From positions 79,534,467 through 79,598,466 of the forward strand of contig CM035166.1 of NCBI GenBank assembly GCA_020205615.1: 64,000 nucleotides of DNA, given 5' to 3'. This DNA is from Panax quinquefolius. Taxonomy: Eukaryota; Streptophyta; Magnoliopsida; Apiales; Araliaceae. Under the pieces are notes generated by a model. The model was not told the DNA's origin. It saw only the letters and a list, made by a program, of their open reading frames with translations, and searched no databases. Position 1 is the first letter of the stretch. Each line of letters opens with the position of its first letter. Position numbers and translations under genes: made by a program. Shown piece by piece: positions 24,466 through 33,924 of this stretch.

Positions 24466-27083
24466 TGTAAGACCCCAACTTATTATTAATGAAATTTAAT
24501 TTTCTCTATTTATTATTTTGAAATAGTAAGGGTTGATTTGATTAATGAGAATAGTTATGGGTAAAATACGCAAATATTTCAAAATAAGCAAGTGGTTATA
24601 AAATATTCATTGTTGTCGGGGAATATTCGTTTGGTCATGGAATATTCTTCTTTGGCGGGGAATATTAAATGCGACCACAAGATATTTTGTGGGCCCCATA
24701 ACTTGAAAAACGATTGGATGAAGAAAACGACAAATATAAGTGGTTTAAAAATAACGGCGATAGTTGTTACGAATTAATAATGTTAAAATACTAAATTGGT
24801 TAAAAACAAGATGCTTACCAGGTATTGCACCAATTATTGATTCTTACGTAAGAAGGCACTACTTAATAATGGTTACGATAATTATTGTTCAAGATTTTAT
24901 TGATTCAATAATTCTTTGCATTGATATTTTATATTATTGTTGTTTCAATAAATTGTCATTACACAAGATTTTCCATTATCAGAGCAATAATTCATATTAT
25001 CCGAATAATATTATTGGATAACATTATTGGCAATGTCTAGAAAGTTACATCTAAGGAGAGGTTTGGTGGTCACTAATTGCTACAGATGATGAGAAATCTT
25101 TATTGGAAAGCCCCTCTTTCCTGGAGGCGCCTTTGGTTGTCGATATTGTGATTATAATATTATTTGTGAATAATTAATTATTGATTCATATGATAAGAAA
25201 AATATTGATTTTATGTGGATATAGATGGAGAAAATTTTTAATGTGACAATTGTTGAAAATTGAAATTTTAACTTTTACGATAAAATAATTCATTTAAATG
25301 TATTATTATATTTTAAATATATAATAATGGTGATATTTTTTTTTACAACGAATGTGGGATATATGAGTATCTGAGGAGGAAGAGTATTTTTGTTGCAATA
25401 AATGTTTAAAACATGTTAAACATGTCGGTGGACCCCATTTATCGATCGAAATTTGATTATACTTTTGTAAAATCGCCTGCTTGTGGATTTTGGTCAATTT
25501 TTGTTTGGAATTTGGAAAAACTTTCTTACGCAAAGTTGTAGAGAATTGAATTTCCTATAAAAAGTCGTGAGTTTTGAATTTTCTGACAAAAGGACTATTT
25601 ATTGTGAATTATTGAAGTTAGGAGTTACGAGATAATTGATTTTTGGAAGTTTTAATTGTTTAAAATAACAAAAACGTTTTTGTGGTTGGTTGGTAGGCAC
25701 ATGTGTTGAAAAATATGCTGAAATCGAATTTCCAAGTTTTATGTATGATTTATATAAATTTATTAATATTTTATTAAATTTTCTGCTTTGGTGTTCTAAG
25801 CAATTTTCTATAAATAGGGTGATTAAGTTAGAATTGAAAATCACACCAAAAACTGAAGTTTTCTCTCTCTATATTATCGAGCGTATTCTTGTGAGTATTT
25901 TGAGTATACTTTGAGTATTGCTATACGGTGCAAGTTCAAGTCATAGCCTTTATATCCTGTTTTTTTTAGAAGTACTAATATTTCGAGGTAAGGGATATTA
26001 TTTTTTTTCAGTAATGATATTATTTCTTCAATATCATTATGTTGAAATATTGATTTGAAGTTTTATCAAATTTGGAACTTTTGGTGTCGGAGTTACTATT
26101 CACATATCTACCAAGATTATTCACGATATATTTAACTATTCACAAATACGGCACTATTCATCAAAAATGAAAAATTTTCTTTTCGTCCAAAATATCTATT
26201 CGGATACTAGTTTTGATTGTATCCATGTTTTGATCATTCTTGAATTTTACACCCTTTGTGATTATTTTTGAGGTATTTTTGGACGTGGATAAAACAAAGT
26301 ACTGAATCCTTAATCCTTAATCCTTGTCATTTTATTTTCTTTGGATTCGTTTCTTTAAAAATATTTTCATCATCTTAGGTCTTAAATGATGATATTATGG
26401 AATATCTTTGGCACCAGTAGTGCAAAGATGAATGATTTCGAAGAATATCTTTGGCCCAGTAGTGCAAAGATGAACAGTGTTTAGATGAACATGACTAATC
26501 GATGAATATCTTTGGCGCCTGTGAGTGCAAAGATGAATATTTGATTCGAGATATATATTGATTGATGTTCTGAGGGATAAAAGATAGGCGATGAACTTTT
26601 AAATTCATACATAGAAGATAGTAGTTTGCATTCTCTACTTAACTCTTCTAATGAATTATTATTTCATTACATTATTGATTTAAAATTTGTTGTCTATTGT
26701 ATTCTATTAGATTTTTCCTGTTGAAGACTAACGATAATTTGTTGTATATTATCTTAGTCATAATATTCTTTACCGGGCTAGTTTAGCTCACCCTTTTCTT
26801 TTTGTTCCATTTTTCTTCTCGTGAAGCGAGAATATAGGGAGTAATTAGTCGGGGTATGGAATGAAGGTTCTAGAGAGAGTTGTTTAGTAGTCCTCACCAT
26901 TTTTGTAAAATAATGTATCAATAAATGTGATGAGGATTTATTTGAGTATAGATATTGTCTAGAAGATATTATTTGTATTCAAACTCACAGTTTTACTGTT
27001 GTAATAATAAAGTTGTAGTTGTTTCTGTACCATGTATTGACAACTCAGAATGGGTGATGTATACCTATTTTGGGGGCGTCACA
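24466..27083 (+). mobile_element. 3' LTR of Tekay-1
   Basis: 2,618 bases, TGTAAGACCCC to GGGGGCGTCACA, aligned along its length with 5997-8606 (2,610 bases). TATAAATA is at 25809-25816. Differences from the 5' LTR are often clusters of several bases rather than scattered single changes. Confidence 0.92.
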
Positions 27084-27289
27084 TATGCGGACTACCGCAT
27101 GCATGGTGAATGACCATTCGTATTCATTCTTTATTAAATTGTGGAAATGATCCGTCTACGTGGATTACCGCATGGCGGGTAAAAATCCATTTGCATTTTC
27201 GTATATTCTATTATACTCGTATGAGATATTATTTCTTTTGTACTCGTCAGGGAATATCGTTTTCTTTTGTATTTTCCTTTTATGAGTTC

Positions 27290-27555
27290 TATTCACGAGT
27301 TACTGTTCAGGAGTTACAATTTATGGGTTGCTATTCACCCGAATATTATTCACTAAGGTATTCGGGGCACTTTTCGTGCCGGAGTACTATTCACGAGTTA
27401 CTATTCATGGGTTACTATTCACCCGATTATTATTTACTCGAATATTATTCACTCTGGTATTTGGGGCACTTTTCTTGCCGGGGTACTATTCACGAGATAC
27501 TATTCCCAAAGTACTATTCACTGGGTACTATTTATGGGGTACTATACACCCGAAA
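27290..27555 (+). repeat. Minisatellite of ACTATTCACGAGTT-type units in LTR
   Basis: Degenerate tandem units of 14-16 bases. The same unit in the opposite strand (TGAATAGTAACTCG) expands at 30781-30916 and 35826-35999. Confidence 0.85.
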
Positions 27556-27759
27556 AATATATTTCTTTTTTGTCTAAATTATTTTTGATACGTGAATATT
27601 ATTCTTGAATTTTACTCCACAATTGGTGATAATGTTAAAATTTTAGATATTCTTGAACTCTGGATAAATTGAATTATAAATATTTAATATTTATCCTTTA
27701 TCTCATTTGATTGATTCTTTATATCATTGTCATGATCCTCATGCTTATATTGCTTTAAA

Positions 27760-28190
27760 AGTCATCTTTGGCCCGTAATGCATAGATGGACCGTTGGTTA
27801 TTGGTTTTACAGTTGTATGTCTTTGGCCTGTAGTGCAAAGAAGAACTGTTGATTGATAGCTTTGGCCCGTAGTGCAAAGATGGATAGGTGTATGACATGA
27901 TCATGACCACTGGTGATACTAACGAATATCATTGGCCATATTGCATGGATAATTCGATGATGTGATTGGCAGGATCATGACCATTAGTTTACAGTTGAAT
28001 GTCTTTGGCCGTAGTGCACTAACAGGCAATTGATTGATATGATCATGACCATTGATTTTATAGTTAAATATCTTTGGCCCATAGTGCAAAGATAGACAAC
28101 TGATTGGTATGATCATTGTTATTACACTTAAATGGCATTAGCCTTTGGGGTAAAGATATTGAGTGAACGTTCTATTAAGCCTTTGTGGCA
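27760..28190 (+). repeat. LTR-internal repeat with core TTTGGCCCGTAGTGCAAAG
   Basis: About seven imperfect units, 50-80 bases apart, often followed by GATGGAC and CATGATCATGACC. Related arrays are at about 7920-8065, 26400-26540 and 37495-37810 (plus), and 29570-29835 and 34430-34690 (minus). Confidence 0.85.
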
Positions 28191-28838
28191 AGGAGAAACT
28201 ATTGATTCACATTATTATAAACATGAATTGTGAATTTAACTATAATCTTTGGTGGTTCAGGTGAAGACAGGTGATGAAAGTTCTCTTTGTCTTGGGTATA
28301 ACAAAGAACTGTTGATAAGTATTACAGGAAAGAAATATTAATGATGGACTTTTAATTTGGAGGAGATAGTAGACATTATGTTCTACTTGACTCTTCTAAT
28401 GGATTGTTTGTTCCGCTGAAGGTAAACTTGTTATTTATTGTATTCTATGAGTTTAACACTGTTGAAGGCTAACGATAATTTATTATGCATTATCTTAGTC
28501 ATAATATTTCTTACTGAGCTAGTTGAGCTCACCCTTTTCTTTCATTGTTATCTTTAGGAAATGAGAATATAGATGGGACGAGTCGGGGAATGGAGTGATG
28601 GTCCAGGATAAGTGGCTTTAGTAGTCCTCACTATTTTGTGAAATAGTGTGATAATAATTATAATGAGGACTTCATTGAGTGTGGATATTGTCTAGAAGAC
28701 AATATTCGTTTAAAAACTCAGCTATGTTTTGACGTATTTTTACACGACAGTTGTATTAAAGAAGTTTGTTTTTGATTTCTGTACCATGTATTTGGCGACT
28801 CAAGATGGGTGATGTATACCTATTTTGGGGGCGTCACA

Positions 28839-28953
28839 TAAGGAGTTTGACATTTTGAAATGGATACATTCCAAGTTGACTTATAATTTTCTTATTCTAA
28901 TTGGTTTCGTGTTTATGAGAAAGTCAAATCCTATTTAATTATCAGACTTACAA
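28839..28953. other. Short unassigned stretch between two LTRs
   Basis: About 115 bases of AT-rich sequence beginning with the right TAAGG duplication. It is the remaining original target sequence; no feature is seen. Confidence 0.6.
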
Positions 28954-29049
28954 TGTAAGACCCTAACTTTTATGAATAAAGATTATTTTTTTTCTCTAAA
29001 TATTATTTTGAATAATAAGGTGTGGATTTGATATAATGTTATAGTTGTG

Positions 29050-31755
29050 TGTGACACCCCCAAAATAGGTATACATCACCTACTATGAGTCGCCAAATAC
29101 ATGGTACAGAATACAAATAAAATCTTTAAAATACAACAAGAGAGTTTGTGAGTTTTAATACAAATCATCTCTTCTAGACAATATCCACTCTCGAATAAGT
29201 CCTCATTACATTTATTGTCACACTATTTAATGTAATAGTGAGGACTACTAATACTATCATCTGGACCATCACCCGCTCCCCGACTAGTCCCCTCGCCACG
29301 CTCTCATTTCCGAAGAGAACAAAGTGAAAGAAAGGGTGAGCTCAACTAGCCCAAGAAGAAATATTATGACTAAGATAATGCGTAATAAATTATCATTAGT
29401 CTTCAACAATGTTAAACCGATAAAATACAATAGACATCAAGTTTAACTACAAATGAACAAGCAATCCATTAAAAGAGTCAAGTAGAGAATAAAATCTACT
29501 ATCTTTTATGATTTAAAAGGTTTTTCATCACTTTAATCATTTGAGACTCGACAATAAATAATCCACATCATCCCACGCACTACTACCAATGATATTCATT
29601 AGGGTCACGACCACAAATTATCCATGCACTACGGGCCAAGGATATTCGTGTATTCATCAATGGTCATGATCATGCCAACAACTGTCCATCAATGCACTAT
29701 GGGCCAATGAGGACTTTTACCACATCATTTGTAACATTACGGTCATGATTATACCGAATAATCCCCGGTCATAATCATACCAAGTCCATTTATACACTAC
29801 ATGCCACAGATGACTTTCAAAAAATATAAACATGAGGATGATGACAATGATATAAGAATTCAATAAAACAAGTGCAAGAATTAATTTGTTCAGGAACTAA
29901 TAACGTCCAAATTGTCAACATGATACTTCTTTGTAGAGTAAAATTCAAGAATGCTCAGAAGAATATTTCCATGAAAAGATATTGGATGAAGCACAAATAT
30001 CAAGAATATTCCACTAATTTCATGGAGTATAGAACTCAAAACTTTAACCAACTGAGTATAATAAAGAATGAAATAACAAAAGAAATCACCATGCATGCGG
30101 TACTTCGCATAGACAGGATATTCCAACGGAATAATAAAGGTGGAATAATATAAGGATTTCACCAAGTATAGGAGAGTCCACGTATACAAGTTATTCCAAC
30201 AGAATAAATAAGAATGGAATAACATAAGGATTTCACCAAATACAGGGTATGCCACGTATACAGGTTATGTATAGGGTATGCCGCGTATACAGGTTATTTC
30301 AAGAATAATAAAGAATGGAATAACAGAAGTTCTCTTTGTGAATAAGAAAGAATAACACCCCTTACGGGTACAACAAATAATATCCCTTACCGTAAAAGAA
30401 ACTGGATATAGAAGTAGTGAAGTAGCAGAATACTCTTCTTCTTTCTCTCTATAGAGTTTCAAATTGAATTAAAAGAAATAATGAAGGAATGAGCTTCTAT
30501 TTATAGAAAAACTGAGAGTGACTCTTGGTCTTAACGAAGGGTCAAAATGACTCTTGGTAATATTGAAGAGACAACTACTATTTGCGAAGGGGTAATTAAC
30601 CCTTGGAACACCGAAGAGACAAGTAACTCTTGGAAAACTGAAAGGGCAAGTTACTATTAAAACTTTAAATCAACGATCCATATTGATTTACTATTATAAT
30701 TTCAACCAACGGTCTGAAAAATTAGCACATCTCCTCATGGAATAATATTGTACCCAAATACCCGAGTGAACAATTCTAGAGTGAATAGTAATCGGGTGAA
30801 TAGTAACTTGTGAATAGTAACTCGTGAATAGTAACTCGTGAATAGTAACTCGTGAATAGTAACTCATGAATAGTAACTTGTGAATAGTAACTCGTGAATA
30901 GTAACTCATGAATAGTACTCTAACACGAAAAGTGTCCCAAATACCCGATTGAATAATATAACCTCCAGACATCAATTATCATCGGAATAGATGTCAATTT
31001 CTTCTAACACAAATAATTTCAACACAATGGAACTATCAAATTCATCTTTAATCAACACGAACTTATCCATCATTAATATCATAACTCAGAAAATTTAACA
31101 ACCAGGTTGTTCCCAGGAAAGAGGGGGCTTTCCAATAAGTATTTCTCCCTATTGGCGCGCCATTAGGTGACCAAACCTCTCCTTGACAGAACTTCTAGAC
31201 ATTGTAAATATTGCAATTTAATAATATGAATAACTTTGTCGTCTTAATTATTGATTTAATAAAATAACATATTATGCACATGATATTGTGACAATAATTG
31301 AATCAATAATATGAGAGATATGATGCAAAGAATTATCAGAAGAGTAATAATGTAGTATAACCGGTGACTTCTTCACGTAAGCATCAATAATCAATACAGC
31401 AGTAATGCCGCTATATGCAACCACGCAGCGTACATTTATTACTTTACTACCGAGTAGTTCAAGCGGTTTTAACGGTAACACTTCCGCAGATTATTTTTAT
31501 AAAAGATAATTATGTCGTTTTCTAACTACGACAATACTTAGTTATTGGGGTCCACTAATGATTATGCAGTAAATACGGATATTCCCAAAAAAAGAATATT
31601 CCCGACCAATCGAATATTATATAACAACTTGCGTACTTTGCAAAATTTATAAATAGTACCCACAACTATAACATTATATCAAATCCACACCATAATATTC
31701 AAAAATAATATTTCGATAAATTTAAATCTTTATTCATAAAATCTGGGGTTTCACA
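29050..31755 (-). mobile_element. 3' LTR of Tekay-2
   Basis: 2,706 bases. In plus view it runs TGTGACACCCCC to GGGGTTTCACA; the element-oriented start is TGTGAAACCCC. It has TATAAATA on the minus strand (30498-30505), a minisatellite (30781-30916) and minus-strand GGGTGAGCTC near 29334. Confidence 0.9.
30781..30916 (-). repeat. 14-base minisatellite TGAATAGTAACTCG
   Basis: About ten head-to-tail units differing mainly at the CTCG/CTTG/CTCA positions. The copy in the other LTR (35826-35999) has about twelve units, so the array length changed after or during insertion. Confidence 0.9.
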
Positions 31756-31774
31756 ATCTCCCTCCTTATGAAAT
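31756..31774 (-). promoter_or_regulatory. Polypurine tract of Tekay-2
   Basis: Minus-strand TTTCATAAGGAGGGAGAT just before TGTGAAACCCC. As in Tekay-1, the TAA within it is probably the original pol stop. Confidence 0.8.
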
Positions 31775-32056
31775 TTAAGCCCTCAAAATTTACGATGCAC
31801 GTACACGGTATGCTTAGAATAGGTGAGGATACCTTGACCTCACTTCAAATTCTAACCCTTGAGGTATAACCTTTGAGTGTCGAATATAATCTTTCTTATC
31901 CAAGATTTTAACACGTATCTCCTCATACGTTAAATCATCCGCTATCTCGTCCGGTTCTAAATTAATAATGTGGTTCGGGTCATCCCCATATTTACGTAAC
32001 GTCGATACGTGATGAACACGCGACATACTTGATAGTAAAACGGGTCTATAAGCCAC
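31775..32056 (-). pseudogene. pol: Integrase end and truncated chromodomain of Tekay-2
   Basis: An open minus-strand stretch reads SSMSRVHHVSTLRKYGDDP, HIINLEP, LTYEEIRVKILDKKDYIRHSKVIPQ and then GLEFEVRSRYPHLF. Compared with Tekay-1, the central chromodomain strand VKVLW...EEMTWE is missing between VIPQ and the LE.E segment. This is an in-frame loss of about 12 residues that removes conserved aromatic positions. The domain would probably not bind a methylated histone tail. Confidence 0.85.
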
Positions 32057-32520
32057 AGTTCCTACTCGATCGAAGATTTTAAATGGGCCAATTAAATCGA
32101 GGGTTGAGATTTCCTCTCTTCGTCAATTCTTACTTCTAGAATAACGCCCTCTTGAACCTTTTTCATTCATCAGCTCCGGGTGTGTAGCTTGAGCGGATTT
32201 AACTTTATCGATTAAAGTCAATTTTAATCGTATATTCATTATCTTCACGTGGGTTCCTAGAGTCTTTAACTCTATCTTCATCATTTGTAAGTCGTACAAA
32301 ATGGGTCTTTGTGTTAACAACATCGCACTCGTAAACGCATACGATCTTCTACTCAACGCGTCAGCTACCACGTTCGCTTTCCCACGATGGTATTGTATGG
32401 TACGATCGTAATCTTCAACAGCTCGAGCCAACGTCTTTGGCTCATGTTACGTTTATTTTAGTTGAAGAAATATTTGAGGGTTTTAGAAATGGGTTTTGTA
32501 CTGGGGTCAATACAAAATTC
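32057..32520 (-). pseudogene. pol: RNase H end and integrase linker of Tekay-2
   Basis: Minus-strand segment with EDYDRTIQYHRGKANVVADALSRRSYAF, the conserved end of gypsy RNase H. A linker follows (KIELKTLGTHVKIMN...KVKSAQATHPELM) that normally precedes the integrase zinc-binding region. Beyond it the sequence jumps to the integrase C-terminus at 32056, so the integrase HHCC and DDE regions are deleted. A SQRRWLEL-like piece lies at 32431-32470. Confidence 0.85.
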
Positions 32521-32791
32521 GATTTCATGCTCTAGGGGTAGGCTAAGAAGTCTTCAAGAATACGCCAGGAAATTTATTAATAATAGAAATATCATTCAAA
32601 ACTGTGACCCTCATCCAAGACTTGGATAGTACGTCACATTGATACCAACTGTGACTTCTATCCCTTAACCTGGATTACACCTCACAATGATACCTATCAA
32701 CTTTCCATCTTCATTCACGATGTCGCCTACAGAAAGTCTGGCTTCGGTGAATTCCACACAAGGAAGTCAACAACGAAAGGATCGGGGCTCT
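32521..32791 (-). other. Deleted RT region of Tekay-2
   Basis: Only about 270 bases separate protease from RNase H, where about 1 kb of RT is expected. I recognise no RT motif. The sequence repeats GTGACTTCTATCCCTTA and similar phrases and may be filler. Confidence 0.55.
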
Positions 32792-33260
32792 TTACTTATG
32801 GCTTGATATGACAATGATTGACTTTAGTGGTTTGGTTGCTTGAATTCGCATAACAGGTTGATTAGGAATATGAAATCTTACAACCTTACGAAAAGCATGA
32901 TGAATAGTTAACCAATCGATTCCTAAAATCACATCAAAGGCAAGTATTTTCAAAGAGATACGATTGACAGGTAACGTGAAAGTGTTGATTTGAACAAGAT
33001 TTATAAATAGTGGAGGTAATGAAGGTTTCTCCCAACTGAGTTTCAATAGATATATCAAAATCTAACTTCTCTGGAGTTAAATTCAAACATTGAACACAAC
33101 TAGGTGAAATAAAAGAGTGAGTAGAACCGGTATCTAACACGGTATAGACTTCGCAAGAATTTATAATTAACTAACCCGTGCTAACTTCGTTCGGGTTACT
33201 CGCTTTTTGAGAAGTCACGAAAAATGCTCTCCCTTGCACTATCGGTTTTGACTTTTCTAG
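32792..33260 (-). pseudogene. pol: Aspartic protease of Tekay-2
   Basis: Minus strand. LDTGSTHSFIS at about 33140-33105 carries an intact catalytic D-T-G. LNLTPEKLDFDISIET and, after a frame change near 33030, FDVILGIDWLTIHHA follow. The motif order equals that of Tekay-1, where the D-T-G is lost. Confidence 0.88.
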
Positions 33261-33660
33261 GACGGCCTTTGGTGCCTCCATCCTAGCTGAACTTGTCTTC
33301 GGTGAACGACAAAATCGAGCTAAATGACCTTATTATCTTGAAATTTCCACTTCTTTTATCTTGGCCATGATTACCACCGAAGTGGTTACCATTCTTGGCA
33401 TGATAATTTCCTCCACGATGGTTATCGTTGTTCCGATGGTCGTTGCCACCGGTATGATGATTATCGTGTTGTTGGTCGTTACCTTTTAGTTGTGCTAACT
33501 CATTATCGCGCTCCAATAACTGAGCCCTATTCACAACATCTGAATATAAACAAAGTTTATGAGAAATGAGGTATTGACGTATATCGGGTTTCAAACCTCT
33601 TAGAAACATTCGCGTCATTCGCTCCTCATTATCGACCAAATGGGATGCAAACGGGACAAC
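33261..33660 (-). pseudogene. gag: gag C-terminal part of Tekay-2
   Basis: Minus-strand open stretch of 118 codons: EERMTRMFLRGLKPDIRQYL, DVVNRAQLLERDNELAQLKG, then a His/Asn/Gly-rich basic linker. It runs unbroken through the site where the copia element split Tekay-1 gag, and so serves as the reference for the uninterrupted gag. The zinc knuckle expected after it is degenerate. Confidence 0.87.
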
Positions 33661-33906
33661 TCATGCAAACTTAGCCTCGTCTTTGCGATACGGTCATATT
33701 ATTTTGCTCCATTGCTTATCTCAACATTTTCGGATGCCATTTTCAAACCTTTGTCACAAAACAAGGGTTAATTAACATATCACATATTATCCCTATACTC
33801 TACGTGACCAATTAAATACCAAATAAACTTAGGTATGTCATACTAGCAAAGGAATTCCCCGTCTCTCCCTCCTAGTTCTTGCCTCACATCTTAGCCAGGA
33901 TCATAT
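33661..33906 (-). other. Shortened gag start/leader of Tekay-2
   Basis: Only about 250 bases lie between primer-binding site and the gag C-terminal part, against about 700 in Tekay-1. The gag N-terminal region is therefore deleted. Confidence 0.6.
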
Positions 33907-33924
33907 CCTAAGCTTTGATACCAA
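33907..33924 (-). promoter_or_regulatory. Primer-binding site of Tekay-2
   Basis: Minus strand TTGGTATCAAAGCTTAGG, immediately after the LTR end ATCACA. Confidence 0.88.

Larger units (their letters stand above)
5997..27083 (+). mobile_element. Tekay-1: decayed full-length Ty3/gypsy chromovirus with nested copia insert
   Basis: A complete LTR retrotransposon framework. It has a 5' LTR (5997-8606), tRNA-Met-type primer-binding site, gag, protease, RT, RNase H, integrase, chromodomain, polypurine tract and 3' LTR (24466-27083). The copia element 9503-20598 interrupts its gag. Its own length without that insertion is about 10 kb. The target-site duplication is TACGC at 5992-5996 and TATGC at 27084-27088, one C-to-T change in a CpG. 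The domain order PR-RT-RH-IN-chromodomain, the chromodomain at the pol end and LTRs of 2.6 kb fit the Tekay/Del clade of plant chromoviruses. All domains carry frameshifts or stops, so it cannot move by itself. Confidence 0.92.
4457..28838 (+). mobile_element. Solo LTR of Tekay-like family, interrupted by a 21 kb nested insertion
   Basis: The LTR occupies 4457-5996 and 27084-28838, about 3.3 kb in total. It begins TGTGAGATCACG and ends GGGGGCGTCACA. The two halves meet correctly once the insertion 5997-27083 is removed. An exact duplication TAAGG flanks the composite at 4452-4456 and 28839-28843, so it is a solo LTR. The order of its segments is the same as in the LTRs at 29050-31755, 33925-36173 and 36183-38336: TATAAATA box, TACGCGGA repeats, TTTGGCCCGTAGTGC repeats, GAGCTCACCC block, terminal block. 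This is therefore the oldest layer of the nest. Confidence 0.88.
27084..28838 (+). mobile_element. 3' portion of the outer solo LTR
   Basis: Continues the LTR interrupted at 5996. It holds a tract of imperfect ACTATTCACGAGTT repeats (about 27290-27555) and many copies of a TTTGGCCCGTAGTGCAAAG unit (27760-28190). GAGCTCACCC follows near 28523, and the end is GGGGGCGTCACA. Confidence 0.88.

Noticed and set aside
27110..27588. Overlapping open frames of 155 and 86 codons rich in Tyr, Ser, Phe
   Set aside because: They are translations of the ACTATTCACGAGTT minisatellite in an LTR; open in several frames because the repeat unit has no stop.
30781..30916. Regular short repeats resembling a CRISPR array
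   Set aside because: 14-base head-to-tail units without unique spacers; minisatellite in a plant LTR.
30694..30975. Minus-strand 93-codon frame with repeated YYSRVTIHELLF
   Set aside because: Same minisatellite in the other LTR; not a protein gene.
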